From: Natronocella acetinitrilica
Lineage (GTDB): Bacteria; Pseudomonadota; Gammaproteobacteria; Nitrococcales; Aquisalimonadaceae
Direction of reading: 5' to 3'
Length of the DNA stretch: 64,000 nucleotides
Assembly (NCBI RefSeq): GCF_024170285.1
Contig: NZ_JALJXV010000002.1
Span: 124,001-188,000, forward strand
Shown here: positions 15,406 through 24,042 of the stretch, piece after piece
How positions within the stretch are numbered: the first letter of the stretch is position 1
Layout: every line of letters starts with the position of its first letter
Made by a program: the position numbers and the translations under genes
The notes under the pieces: model-generated
Databases searched by the model: none
What the model was told of the DNA's origin: nothing
What the model saw: only the letters and a program-made list of their open reading frames with translations

Positions 15406-16688
15406 ACGGTATTCTCGGTTCCAGCCATCGGAGAGCGGGCGCGGGCGAACCTGGAGATCGACAACGCCTCCAGATCGACACCGTGGCTTCGACCGGCAAG
15501 ATCATCGGCGATGATGCGCCCCGTGATACCTGCCAGGGTCAGGCCCAGATGCTGATGGCCGAAGGCATAGGAGACCCGTTGGGCAACCCTCGAACGGCCG
15601 ATCACGGGCAATGAGTCCGGCAATGTGGGGCGAAACCCCATCCATTCACTATAGTGGGCGCCGCGAAGTCCGGGAAAAAGGCGCTTCGCCAGGGTCACCA
15701 TGCGCCCAGGGCGCTCCGGGTTGGCGGGCAATTCCAGCCCACCGAGTTCGGTGGTACCGGCCAACCGCACCCCGGCGCGCATGGGTGAGGTCACGAACTT
15801 GTGATCCCCGGACATCACCGGCATCGGCGGTGTGAAATCCGGCTGTTCAAGCATGGCGTGGTAACCCCGCTCCGTCTCCAGCGGCACCGGCTCGCCAAGG
15901 GCCGCCGCGAAGCGACCGCTCCAGATGCCGCAAGCCACCACCACGTGATCGGCGCGGATCGCGCCCTGATCCGTGCGCACATCAACTGCGTCATCACGGG
16001 GTTGCAGATCCTGCACCCGGGCCTGCTCGACACGTCCGCCAGCCGATACCAGGTCGGCCGCAAGCCGCTGAACCAGGCCTCCTGGATCTGAACAAGACAC
16101 ACAATCGGGGAACAGAAAGCCGCCGGCAACTTTCGGGCTCAGTTCGGGAATAACTTCTCGCAGCGCCGCAGCATCAAGCAAACGCCCGCTGACGCCCTGC
16201 CGCAGCCGCTCATCAAGCTCCCATTGGTCCTTGGAGAAGGACCGCTTGGACAGGTAGGCGGTGACCCAGCCGGTGCGTTTCACCAACTCCGCGGCGCGAC
16301 TACCCTGGAGTAGCGGCTGATAGGCAGCATCGGCTGCCGCACACAGTTGGGTGAGAGCCTGCATGGCCGGACGCCACCGCGAAGGTCTCGCGCTGGCCAT
16401 GAAGCGCGCAAGCCACGGCGCAATCCGCGGCAGGTAGCTCCAACGCAGGTCGAGACCGCTATCCTTTCGCAGCAACAGGCCCGGAGCCTTGCGCACGATT
16501 CCTGGCGTTGCCAGCGGTATGACGGAATCCGTGGCAAACACGCCGGCATTGCCGAACGAGCAGGCTTCGCCCGGGGGTTCGCTGTCAACCACTGTGACCT
16601 GATGGCCGTCGCGTTGCAGCCAGCGGGCACAGCAAATGCCGACAATGCCGGCGCCAATGACGACAATCTGGCGGGTTTCAGGCTGCAA
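15402..16688 (-). CDS. FAD-dependent D-amino-acid dehydrogenase-like oxidoreductase
   Basis: About 428 aa with a proposed TTG start at 16688 (MQPETRQIVV...); GAGG lies 6 bases upstream and the protein then begins just before the dinucleotide fold. A longer in-frame extension exists but lacks family character. Visible: FAD-binding VIGAGIVGICCARWLQRDGH at the N terminus, the acidic end of beta-2 (VTVVDSEPPG), the DadA-like C-terminal block MGFRPTLPDSLPVIG, and GHQHLGLTLAGITG. It probably oxidises a D-amino acid or a secondary amine at the membrane. It is divergent from a polyamine-type ABC importer, whose substrate could feed it. The stop overlaps DUF455 by 4 bases. Confidence 0.82.
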   Translation of the reverse strand: MQPETRQIVVIGAGIVGICCARWLQRDGHQVTVVDSEPPGEACSFGNAGVFATDSVIPLATPGIVRKAPGLLLRKDSGLDLRWSYLPRIAPWLARFMASARPSRWRPAMQALTQLCAAADAAYQPLLQGSRAAELVKRTGWVTAYLSKRSFSKDQWELDERLRQGVSGRLLDAAALREVIPELSPKVAGGFLFPDCVSCSDPGGLVQRLAADLVSAGGRVEQARVQDLQPRDDAVDVRTDQGAIRADHVVVACGIWSGRFAAALGEPVPLETERGYHAMLEQPDFTPPMPVMSGDHKFVTSPMRAGVRLAGTTELGGLELPANPERPGRMVTLAKRLFPGLRGAHYSEWMGFRPTLPDSLPVIGRSRVAQRVSYAFGHQHLGLTLAGITGRIIADDLAGRSHGVDLEALSISRFARARSPMAGTENTV

Positions 16689-16941
16689 TGCGGCCTCGGT
16701 AATCAGGTGATTTGACAGGCTAAAATAGCAAACTGCCGGACCCATTGCAGGTCTGGTTTTGCTGCATCGCAACATTCCCTTTTGCTGATCCAGAACCCGC
16801 ATGGCGCAAGCCTTTTCTGACTAATCTGACGGCCCAAGGCCGTTCGCGCTTGCAATTCATTGCGGGATCGGCAACTCTAAAAATCGAAAAACGAGACGAT
16901 AGACGCCGGGCAGAACCGGTTAACAGGGGGGCGGGAATGGA

Positions 16942-18051
16942 ATGAGCCAGACCACTGATCATGCACCGGGGTCTGCATATGTTCTCTTCGAGAATGTCCA
17001 GAAGAGCTACGATGGCGAAACACTCGTCGTCAAGGATCTGAACCTCTCCATCGCCAAGGGCGAGTTCCTCACCATGCTCGGCCCGTCCGGGTCCGGCAAG
17101 ACCACTTGCCTGATGATGCTGGCAGGCTTCGAATCCGCCACGCACGGCAACATCGTTCTCAACGGTGAGCGCATCGACAATGTGCCGCCACACAAGCGTG
17201 GCATCGGCATGGTGTTCCAGAACTATGCGCTGTTCCCGCACATGAGCGTTGCCGAAAACCTGGCCTTTCCATTGAGTGTCCGTAATCGACCGAAGTCGGA
17301 GATTGAAGAGAAGGTCAAGCGGGCTCTCAACATGGTGGAGCTGCCGCACCTGGGCGACCGTATGCCGGCCCAGCTCTCCGGCGGTCAGCAACAACGCGTC
17401 GCCGTCGCCAGAGCCCTGGTTTTCGAGCCTGACCTGGTGCTGATGGATGAGCCGCTGGGTGCTCTCGACAAGAATCTGCGTGAGCAGATGCAGTACGAGA
17501 TTCGCCATATCCATGACCAACTCGGGGTGACAGTGGTCTATGTGACCCATGACCAGTCCGAAGCCCTGACCATGTCGGATCGCATCGCCGTATTCGATGA
17601 CGGCGTCATCCAGCAGCTGGCGCCGCCGTCAGAGCTTTATGAGCACCCGAAAAATGCGTTCGTGGCCGCCTTCATCGGTGAAAACAACACACTCAAGGGA
17701 ACGGTGGAATCGCTGGACGGCGAGACCTGCGACGTGCGGCTGGAAGATGGTTCCGTCCTCAAGGCGCAGGCGGTAAACGTTGCCGCCGAGGGTGATCGCA
17801 CGACCATCTCGCTGCGGCCGGAAAGAGTTGCGGTGGAACCGGAAAACGGCGAGTACCCGAACAACTTCGAGGCCGAGGTCCAGGAACTCATCTACCTTGG
17901 CGACCACATTCGCACACGCGTCAAGGTTTGTGGCAACAAGGAATTTATCATCAAGGTCCCCAACGCCCAGCGCAACAAACGCATGCAGGCCGGCGAAACC
18001 ATGCGCGTCGGCTGGGCCATGGAAGACTGTCACGCGCTCAATGCGTCGTGA
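16942..18051 (+). CDS. potA: Polyamine-type ABC transporter ATPase
   Basis: 369 aa. ATP-hydrolysing subunit of a spermidine/putrescine-type importer on the cytoplasmic face of the membrane. Walker A GPSGSGKT (47-54), Q-loop FQNYALF (92-98), signature LSGGQ (145-149), Walker B LVLMDEP and H-loop in VTHDQSE; a C-terminal TOBE regulatory domain is present (ENNTLKGTVESL..., SLRPERVAV). First gene of a four-gene importer operon (ATPase, binding protein, two permeases), the usual arrangement for Pot/Puu-type systems. The divergent FAD dehydrogenase operon shares its ~250 bp upstream region. The substrate is inferred from family only. Confidence 0.9.
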   Translation: MSQTTDHAPGSAYVLFENVQKSYDGETLVVKDLNLSIAKGEFLTMLGPSGSGKTTCLMMLAGFESATHGNIVLNGERIDNVPPHKRGIGMVFQNYALFPHMSVAENLAFPLSVRNRPKSEIEEKVKRALNMVELPHLGDRMPAQLSGGQQQRVAVARALVFEPDLVLMDEPLGALDKNLREQMQYEIRHIHDQLGVTVVYVTHDQSEALTMSDRIAVFDDGVIQQLAPPSELYEHPKNAFVAAFIGENNTLKGTVESLDGETCDVRLEDGSVLKAQAVNVAAEGDRTTISLRPERVAVEPENGEYPNNFEAEVQELIYLGDHIRTRVKVCGNKEFIIKVPNAQRNKRMQAGETMRVGWAMEDCHALNAS

Positions 18052-18111
18052 AACGAGCAGACCATTTGTTCTGGTGAAGACTCAACGCATGTTGGGTTGC
18101 CACGGGCAAAT

Positions 18112-18137
18112 GCCGGCACCCGGACCCGGTGACCGGC
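18112..18137 (+). other. GC-rich intercistronic hairpin between potA-like and binding-protein genes
   Basis: GCCGG and CCGGC arms with inner CCGG palindromes (18112-18137) could fold in the mRNA, 36 bases before the binding-protein ATG. There is no T tract. It may be an mRNA processing or stability element; function is unproven. Confidence 0.3.
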
Positions 18138-18172
18138 GAACTGCAAAAAACCGAGAAACAGGAGAGTGGACG

Positions 18173-19285
18173 ATGAAAGCGAAAACCTTGACGGTTGTCG
18201 GCGTGAGCGCTGCCGTTGCAACAGTCAGTGCTGCGGCGCTGGTCGCCCACGCCCAGGAGCGGATCGAACTGACCGTCGTATCCTGGGGTGGTGCCTACAC
18301 TGCCAGTCAGAACCGTGCCTACCACGAGCCCTGGATGGAAGAGAATCCAAACTGGCGTCTGCGTGGCGACGACGGTTCCGCCAATGCCCTGGCTGGCCTG
18401 CGTGCCCAGCACCAGGCGGGTAACGTGACCTGGGATCTGGTGGACATGCTGCCCTCTGACGCGCAGCTGGCCTGTGACGAGGGCATCATCCTGCCCATCG
18501 ATCACGATGCCATGCTGGAGCCTGCTCCCGATGGCACCCCGGCTTCGGAAGACTTCCTGCCCGGTTCCCTGGGCGAGTGCTTCATTCCGCAGATCGTGTA
18601 TTCCACGGTGGTGACCTACAACACCGAGATGTTCCCGTCGGATGCGCAGCCACAGACGGTAGACGACTTCTTCAACGTCGAGGACTTCCCCGGCCGCCGC
18701 GCCATCCAGGACCGCCCCGCCGTTAACCTGGAGTGGGCCCTTTACGCTGACGGCGTGCCGCCGGACGAAGTCTATGACGTGCTGATGACGCCGGAAGGTG
18801 TCGATCGCGCGTTTGACAAGCTGGACACCATCAAGGAGCACCTGATCTTCTGGACCGAAGGCAGCCAGGCTCCGCAGCTGCTGGCCGACCGCGAAGTGGC
18901 CTTCGCCACCGGCTACAACGGCCGCATCTTCGACGCCTCGGAAGTGGAAGGCCAGCCCTTCGAGATCATCTGGGACGGTCAGGTGGTGGAATGGGACGGC
19001 TGGGTGATTCCCGACGGTCCCAAGGCCGATCATGCTCTCGAGTATGTTCGTTGGGCCACTGATACCCAGCGTCTTGCCGACCAGGCCAAGTTCATTTCCT
19101 ATGGCCCGGCCCGTGCGTCCTCCAACGAACTGGTGGGTGAGCATGCGGATCTCGGAATCGATATGCGGCCTCATATGCCGACTTATCCCGAGAACTATCA
19201 GACCCCCATCATTCTCGACAACGATTTCTGGACAGACTACGGCGATGAACTGCGTGAGCGCTTCGCCAACTGGATGCTCCGTTAA
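18173..19285 (+). CDS. Polyamine-type ABC transporter substrate-binding protein
   Basis: 370 aa, periplasmic. Signal peptide at ~1-28 (MKAKTLTVVGVSAAVATVSA, cleavage after AHA). The mature start ERIELTVVSWGGAYTASQ is typical of PotD/PotF-like proteins, as are DLVDMLPSDAQLACDEGIIL and DDFFNVEDFPGRRAIQDRP. ATG at 18173, with AGGAGAG 7 bases upstream, chosen over longer in-frame options because it begins the signal peptide. The protein is markedly acidic. It should bind a polyamine or related cationic ligand and deliver it to the two permeases downstream. A hairpin follows the gene. Confidence 0.92.
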   Translation: MKAKTLTVVGVSAAVATVSAAALVAHAQERIELTVVSWGGAYTASQNRAYHEPWMEENPNWRLRGDDGSANALAGLRAQHQAGNVTWDLVDMLPSDAQLACDEGIILPIDHDAMLEPAPDGTPASEDFLPGSLGECFIPQIVYSTVVTYNTEMFPSDAQPQTVDDFFNVEDFPGRRAIQDRPAVNLEWALYADGVPPDEVYDVLMTPEGVDRAFDKLDTIKEHLIFWTEGSQAPQLLADREVAFATGYNGRIFDASEVEGQPFEIIWDGQVVEWDGWVIPDGPKADHALEYVRWATDTQRLADQAKFISYGPARASSNELVGEHADLGIDMRPHMPTYPENYQTPIILDNDFWTDYGDELRERFANWMLR

Positions 19286-19302
19286 ATCGATTGCTTGAGT
19301 GC

Positions 19303-19331
19303 CGGGTCGGCGACATCTGGTCGTCGACCCG
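19303..19331 (+). terminator. Intercistronic hairpin between binding-protein and permease genes
   Basis: CGGGTCGGCGAC and GTCGTCGACCCG form a 12-position stem with one mismatch around ATCTG, 17 bases after the binding-protein stop, followed by CTTTA. The T tract is weak, so attenuation or 3'-end protection of the binding-protein transcript is more likely than full termination. Confidence 0.5.
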
Positions 19332-19349
19332 CTTTAGGGGGGAATCACC

Positions 19350-20639
19350 ATGGCCACCACCACCGGCGACACGCTGCGATCCACTTCCTCGGACGCTGCG
19401 CCGGACAGGATGGTCACCGCTGACGGTGTACCGCTAAAGACCAGCCTGCGTCGCGCCGAACGTCGTCGCCGAACCATCGCATTCCTGCTGGTCCTGCCGC
19501 TGCTGACCTTCATCATGGTGTCGTTTGTCATTCCCATCGGGGAAATGATGTGGCGCAGTGTGGACAACCCCCTGATCGTCAATACCCTGCCAAGAACCGT
19601 TGAAGCCCTGCGCGACTGGGACGGCGAGGATCTGCCTCCGGAAGCCGCCTATGCGGCGATGGTGGAAGACTTGCGCGTCGCCCAGGAGGAGCGCGCCGTT
19701 GGTCGCCTCGCGGTGAGGCTGAATTACGAGATGAGTGGCGCTCGCAGTCTGCTGGGCGGCGCCGGCCGGCGAGCCGCGCAACTCGAGGCGCCCTACAAGG
19801 AAGCACTGATCGATCTCAACGCACGCTGGGGGGAGCCGAGAATCTGGCGGGTCATCCAGCGTGAAGGGCGCCCCCTGACGGCTGCCTATTACGTATCGGC
19901 ACTGGATCTGACCTACGACGAGGACGGCAATATTGTCCGTCAGGACGAGCGACAGCGCATCTACCTGAGCCTGTTCACGCGCACGCTGATCATGAGCGTC
20001 GTCATCACCGCACTTACCTTGCTGCTCGGCTTCCCGATTTCCTACCTGCTGGCCACACTGCCGCTGCGCTACTCGAACCTGCTGATGATCTTCGTGCTGT
20101 TGCCGTTCTGGACGTCGCTGCTGGTCCGCACCACGTCGTGGATCGTACTGCTGCAGCAGCAGGGCGTGATCAACCACATCTTGGTGAACATCGGCATTCT
20201 TGACGAAAACATGCGCCTGCAGATGATCCACAACTGGATCGGCACGGTCATCGCAATGACCCACATCCTGCTGCCCTTCATGGTCTTGCCGCTCTACAGC
20301 GTGATGAAGACCATTCCACCGAGCTATATGCGGGCGGCGCGCTCATTGGGTGCCAACAACTGGACGGCCTTCTGGCGGGTGTATGTCCCACAGACCGTGC
20401 CCGGCATGGCGGCAGGCGGCATTCTGGTATTCATCATCTCCATCGGCTACTACATCACGCCGGCCCTGGTGGGTGGCCAGAGCGGACAGATGATTTCCAA
20501 CCTGATCGCCTACCACATGCAGAGTTCGTTGAACTGGGGGCTGGCCGCCGCGCTCGGCACCATCCTCCTGGTGGGGGTGCTGGTGCTGTACTGGGCCTTC
20601 AACAAGGTATTCGGCGCCGACAACGTGAAGCTGGGCTGA
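19350..20639 (+). CDS. potB: Polyamine-type ABC transporter permease with large periplasmic insert
   Basis: 429 aa, inner membrane. One membrane helix near residues 41-66 (RTIAFLLVLPLLTFIMVSFV) is followed by a loop of ~140 residues (about 68-207) before the remaining five helices. The binding-protein-dependent permease (EAA) motif is seen in YMRAARSLGANNWTAFWRVYVPQT. Classical PotB is ~280 aa, so the loop accounts for the extra length; similar long-loop versions occur in proteobacterial Pot-type systems. AGGGGGGAA precedes the ATG. It ends 14 bases before the second permease gene. Confidence 0.9.
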   Translation: MATTTGDTLRSTSSDAAPDRMVTADGVPLKTSLRRAERRRRTIAFLLVLPLLTFIMVSFVIPIGEMMWRSVDNPLIVNTLPRTVEALRDWDGEDLPPEAAYAAMVEDLRVAQEERAVGRLAVRLNYEMSGARSLLGGAGRRAAQLEAPYKEALIDLNARWGEPRIWRVIQREGRPLTAAYYVSALDLTYDEDGNIVRQDERQRIYLSLFTRTLIMSVVITALTLLLGFPISYLLATLPLRYSNLLMIFVLLPFWTSLLVRTTSWIVLLQQQGVINHILVNIGILDENMRLQMIHNWIGTVIAMTHILLPFMVLPLYSVMKTIPPSYMRAARSLGANNWTAFWRVYVPQTVPGMAAGGILVFIISIGYYITPALVGGQSGQMISNLIAYHMQSSLNWGLAAALGTILLVGVLVLYWAFNKVFGADNVKLG

Positions 20640-20653
20640 GGGAGCACTGACGC

Positions 20654-21505
20654 ATGGCACTGCCAACCTATGCCGGACCGCTGGAGCGAACCTGGTACTA
20701 CACGTTCCGCATCATCTGCGCGTTGATCTTTCTGTTCCTGATCACGCCGATCCTGGTAATCATCCCTCTGAGCTTCAATGCACAGCCCTATTTCACGTAC
20801 ACCCGGGAGATGCTGACTTTTGACCCCGCCGGCTACTCGCTGCGCTGGTACCAAGACTTTTTCAGCAGCCGCAGCTGGCTGAACTCCATCAAGAACTCGT
20901 TCATAATCGGCATCTGCGCAACCCTGGTGGCGACGACGCTCGGCACCATTGCGGCGCTGGGGCTGTCAAAAAAGCACATGCCTTTTCGCGGCCTGATCAT
21001 GGGCATCCTCATCTCGCCCATGATCGTACCGCTGATCATTTCCGCCGCCGGCATGTTTTTCTTTTATTCCAACCTGGGCCTGGCACAAACCTTCCCCGGG
21101 GTCATACTGGCCCATGCGGCGCTCGGCGTGCCGTTCGTGATCATCACGGTTACAGCGACGCTGGTGGGGTTCGATCACTCGTTGACGCGGGCGGCTGCAA
21201 GCCTTGGCGCGCCACCCACCACGGTTTTTCGCAAGATCACCCTGCCGCTCATACTGCCCGGGGTTATCTCTGGCGCGCTGTTCGCGTTCATCACTTCGTT
21301 CGATGAGATCGTGATCGTGCTGTTCGTCGCAGGCGTGGAACAACGCACCATTCCGCGGGAGATGTGGTCCGGGATTCGCGAGCAGATCAGCCCGACGATT
21401 CTCGCTGTCGCCACAATCCTGGTGCTGCTGTCCATCGCCTTGCTGACCACCATCGAGCTGCTGCGCAGGCGTTCCGAGCGCCTGCGGGGCATTCGTCCGC
21501 AATAG
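20654..21505 (+). CDS. potC: Polyamine-type ABC transporter permease
   Basis: 283 aa, six predicted membrane helices. The EAA loop is SLTRAAASLGAPPTTVFRKITLPLILPG (~178-205). It has the usual length and pattern of PotC/PotI. It partners with the upstream long-loop permease, the ATPase and the periplasmic binding protein to complete an importer. Last gene of the operon; a minus-strand glycerate kinase gene converges on it 67 bases later. No clear terminator is seen in that gap. Confidence 0.9.
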   Translation: MALPTYAGPLERTWYYTFRIICALIFLFLITPILVIIPLSFNAQPYFTYTREMLTFDPAGYSLRWYQDFFSSRSWLNSIKNSFIIGICATLVATTLGTIAALGLSKKHMPFRGLIMGILISPMIVPLIISAAGMFFFYSNLGLAQTFPGVILAHAALGVPFVIITVTATLVGFDHSLTRAAASLGAPPTTVFRKITLPLILPGVISGALFAFITSFDEIVIVLFVAGVEQRTIPREMWSGIREQISPTILAVATILVLLSIALLTTIELLRRRSERLRGIRPQ

Positions 21506-21572
21506 CAGGATGAGGGGCCTCTGTGATGGGACCTGTGGGTGGGAGAGCAGACCCTGGGCCGTGAACAGCCCC

Positions 21573-22811
21573 TTAGAGCGACACCTTCAGACTGATCACC
21601 ACATCCATGACGTTGGTGCCAGTGGGGCCGGTGCGGAGCAAATCACCGCTGGCGTCGAGGAAAGTACCGCTATCCGCGGCATCGAGACAGTCATCCGGAT
21701 CGAGCCCCGCCTGACGGCCCCGCTGGCAGGTCATGTTGTCGACTATGGCTCCGGCATCCTCTCCAGGCCCATCAGTACCGTCGGTACCCGCCGCCAGTAA
21801 CCATACATCGTGCCCGCCTTCGAAGATCATGGCCGCCCGCAGCGCCAGCGCCTGGGCCCTGCCACCACGACCAGGCTTGTCCGGCAAAGCAACAGTGGGC
21901 TCACCACCCCAGACCTGGATACCCACGGGCCCGTGGAGTACCGCATGTGCAATCCGCTCAGCCGCCTCCAGCGCGTCCCCTTCCAGCAAGGCATCATGGG
22001 CTACCACCGGAAGACCGAGCTGTTCGGCTTTGCGAACCACTGCAGCCCGGGCCTGGGAGTTACTGGCGACAATGGTTCGCCGGATGGTTGCAAACGCGGG
22101 ATCATCCTCAGCCGGCAGTGGCGGCGCTGCTGAAATCATTGCGTGAACCCAGTCCGGCAGGTCATCCGGCAATGGGGCCGCCGGACCGGGCGGCACCAGC
22201 AGGCCAGAGCCGATAACCCAGGGCTCGTCACCGGGCACATCGGAAATCAACAGCAGGCGGGTCCGTCGCCCCTGCAGATAGGAGGCCAGGCGGCCGCCCT
22301 TGATGCAGGAAATGCCCCGGCGGATCGCATTCATGCGGCCGATATCCAGATGCCTCGACAACAACCACTGGTTCAGCGCACTGAGCTCGTCCAGTCCGTA
22401 GCCCGACGGGAGCACATCAACCAGACTCGAAGCACCGCCCGAGACGAGCACGAGCAGCTGACGATCCCGGGGTTGCGCCGCAATGAAGTCGAGGAGGCTA
22501 TCGCCGGCACGCAATGTGGTCTCATCGGGAATCGGGTGAGACGACTGCAGGCACGTGAGCCGCTCATCCAGGCGGCAGCGCTCCGACAGGTGTGCATGCT
22601 TGGTGATCACTAGGCCGGCGGTGAGCTGCTCGCCCAGCACGTCCAGTGCACCATGCGTCATGCTGCTGGCCGCCTTGCCGATTGCGATGAGGGCAACGTC
22701 GCCTTGCAAGCCATCGCGTTCGAGTTGATGACGCACCGCGGCAGCACCGGCCACCCGATCGAGTGCAGCCTGATACAACGACTCGAGAATCTGCCTGTGA
22801 TCCTGCTGCAT
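21573..22811 (-). CDS. Glycerate 2-kinase (DUF4147/MOFRL type)
   Basis: 412 aa. Phosphorylates glycerate to 2-phosphoglycerate, joining glycolate/tartronate breakdown to central metabolism. Family features: ALIAIGKAASSMTHGALDVL (~40-59), GLVITKH, SSHPIPDE (~90-97), LVLVSGGASSLVD (~119-131), ISCIKGGRLA (~167-176), and the C-terminal MOFRL domain with LLAAGTDGTDGPGEDAGAIVD. The start overlaps the metZ stop by one base (TAATG), so it is read with purF-cvpA-metZ. No photorespiratory or glycolate genes are nearby, which makes the linkage unusual. Confidence 0.88.
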   Translation of the reverse strand: MQQDHRQILESLYQAALDRVAGAAAVRHQLERDGLQGDVALIAIGKAASSMTHGALDVLGEQLTAGLVITKHAHLSERCRLDERLTCLQSSHPIPDETTLRAGDSLLDFIAAQPRDRQLLVLVSGGASSLVDVLPSGYGLDELSALNQWLLSRHLDIGRMNAIRRGISCIKGGRLASYLQGRRTRLLLISDVPGDEPWVIGSGLLVPPGPAAPLPDDLPDWVHAMISAAPPLPAEDDPAFATIRRTIVASNSQARAAVVRKAEQLGLPVVAHDALLEGDALEAAERIAHAVLHGPVGIQVWGGEPTVALPDKPGRGGRAQALALRAAMIFEGGHDVWLLAAGTDGTDGPGEDAGAIVDNMTCQRGRQAGLDPDDCLDAADSGTFLDASGDLLRTGPTGTNVMDVVISLKVSL

Positions 22812-24010
22812 TATCGCCCCCTGCTCGCAGCCAGAGCCGGCTCCAGATCCCGTTGCAAGTCCGCGACATCCTCCAGCCCAACCGAAATGCGAATCAGATT
22901 CTCGTGGATCCCCGCCTCGGCACGTTCCTGCTCGGTCATACGGCCGTGAGTGGTGGTGGCCGGATGGGTAATGGTGGTCTTGGTATCTCCAAGGTTCGCG
23001 GTGATGGACATCAGGCGAACATTGTCGATGACGCGCCAGGCACCTTCACGGCCGCCAGTGACCTCGAACGACACGATGCCACCGAACGCGGTCTGCTGGC
23101 TGGCGGCAAGCTCATGCTGTGGATGGTCGTTCAGGCCGGGATAATAGACGTGGTCGACTCCGGGCTGCTCCCGCAACCAGTGGGCAAGCGCCGCCGCATT
23201 CTCGGATTGCGCACGCATCCGCAGACTGAGCGTTTCCAGGCCCTTGATGAAGACCCAGGCATTGAAAGCACTCATGGTCGGGCCGGCGGCCCGCAGAAAT
23301 CCGAAGATTTCCTCGTCAACGAGATCGGCGGGCCCGATCACCGCACCGCCAACGCAGCGACCCTGCCCATCCAGATACTTGGTGGCGGAATGTATGACCA
23401 GGTCCGCGCCATACTCCAGGGGCCTTTGCAGCGCCGGGGTGCAGAAGCAATTGTCCACCACCAGCAGGCAGTCATGGGCGTGGGCCAGCTCTGCCAGCCG
23501 CCGGATGTCCGCCACTTCAGTGAGCGGATTTGACGGCGTCTCGAGAAACAGGATCCGGGTGCGCCCGGTAATGGCGCGCTCCCAGGCATCGTAGTCCGTC
23601 AGCGGTACAAAACTGGTTTCCACGCCGAAACGCGGCAGAAACTTGCCGAACAGGGATACCGTGGTGCCGAACACCTGACGCGCGCAGACAACATGATCAC
23701 CTGACTTCAGCAGACTCATGCAGGTGGACAGGATGGCGGACATGCCAGAGGCGGTGGCTATGCAGGCGTCGCCACCCTCCATTGCTGCCAACCGTTCCTG
23801 AAACGTGCGCACGGTGGGATTGCTGAAACGGGAATAGATGTTGCCTTCCTCGTCTCCGGCAAATCGCCGGGCGGCCTGGGCGGCGCTGGTGAATGTAAAG
23901 CTGGATGACAGGAACAGCGGCTCGGATTGCTCCTGCTCGTTGGTGCGGTGCTGTCCGGCGCGCACAGCCCGGGTATTGAACCCATCAAAAGGGTAATCCT
24001 GATCTGACAT
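22811..24010 (-). CDS. metZ: O-succinylhomoserine sulfhydrylase
   Basis: 399 aa from the ATG at 24010 (MSDQDYPFDGFNTRAVRAG), with GAGGA upstream. PLP enzyme of the Cys/Met metabolism family that converts O-succinylhomoserine and sulfide to homocysteine. Visible: SSSFTFTSAAQAARRFAGDEEGNIYSR, the PLP-binding lysine in VIHSATKYLDGQG, and FLETPSNPLTEV. The position next to purF matches the metZ-purF pairing of Pseudomonas genomes, which supports metZ over cystathionine gamma-synthase. It ends in a TAATG overlap with the glycerate kinase. Confidence 0.92.
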   Translation of the reverse strand: MSDQDYPFDGFNTRAVRAGQHRTNEQEQSEPLFLSSSFTFTSAAQAARRFAGDEEGNIYSRFSNPTVRTFQERLAAMEGGDACIATASGMSAILSTCMSLLKSGDHVVCARQVFGTTVSLFGKFLPRFGVETSFVPLTDYDAWERAITGRTRILFLETPSNPLTEVADIRRLAELAHAHDCLLVVDNCFCTPALQRPLEYGADLVIHSATKYLDGQGRCVGGAVIGPADLVDEEIFGFLRAAGPTMSAFNAWVFIKGLETLSLRMRAQSENAAALAHWLREQPGVDHVYYPGLNDHPQHELAASQQTAFGGIVSFEVTGGREGAWRVIDNVRLMSITANLGDTKTTITHPATTTHGRMTEQERAEAGIHENLIRISVGLEDVADLQRDLEPALAASRGR

Positions 24011-24042
24011 GTTCGTCCTCACTGGACCTGGGGGGATACCGC

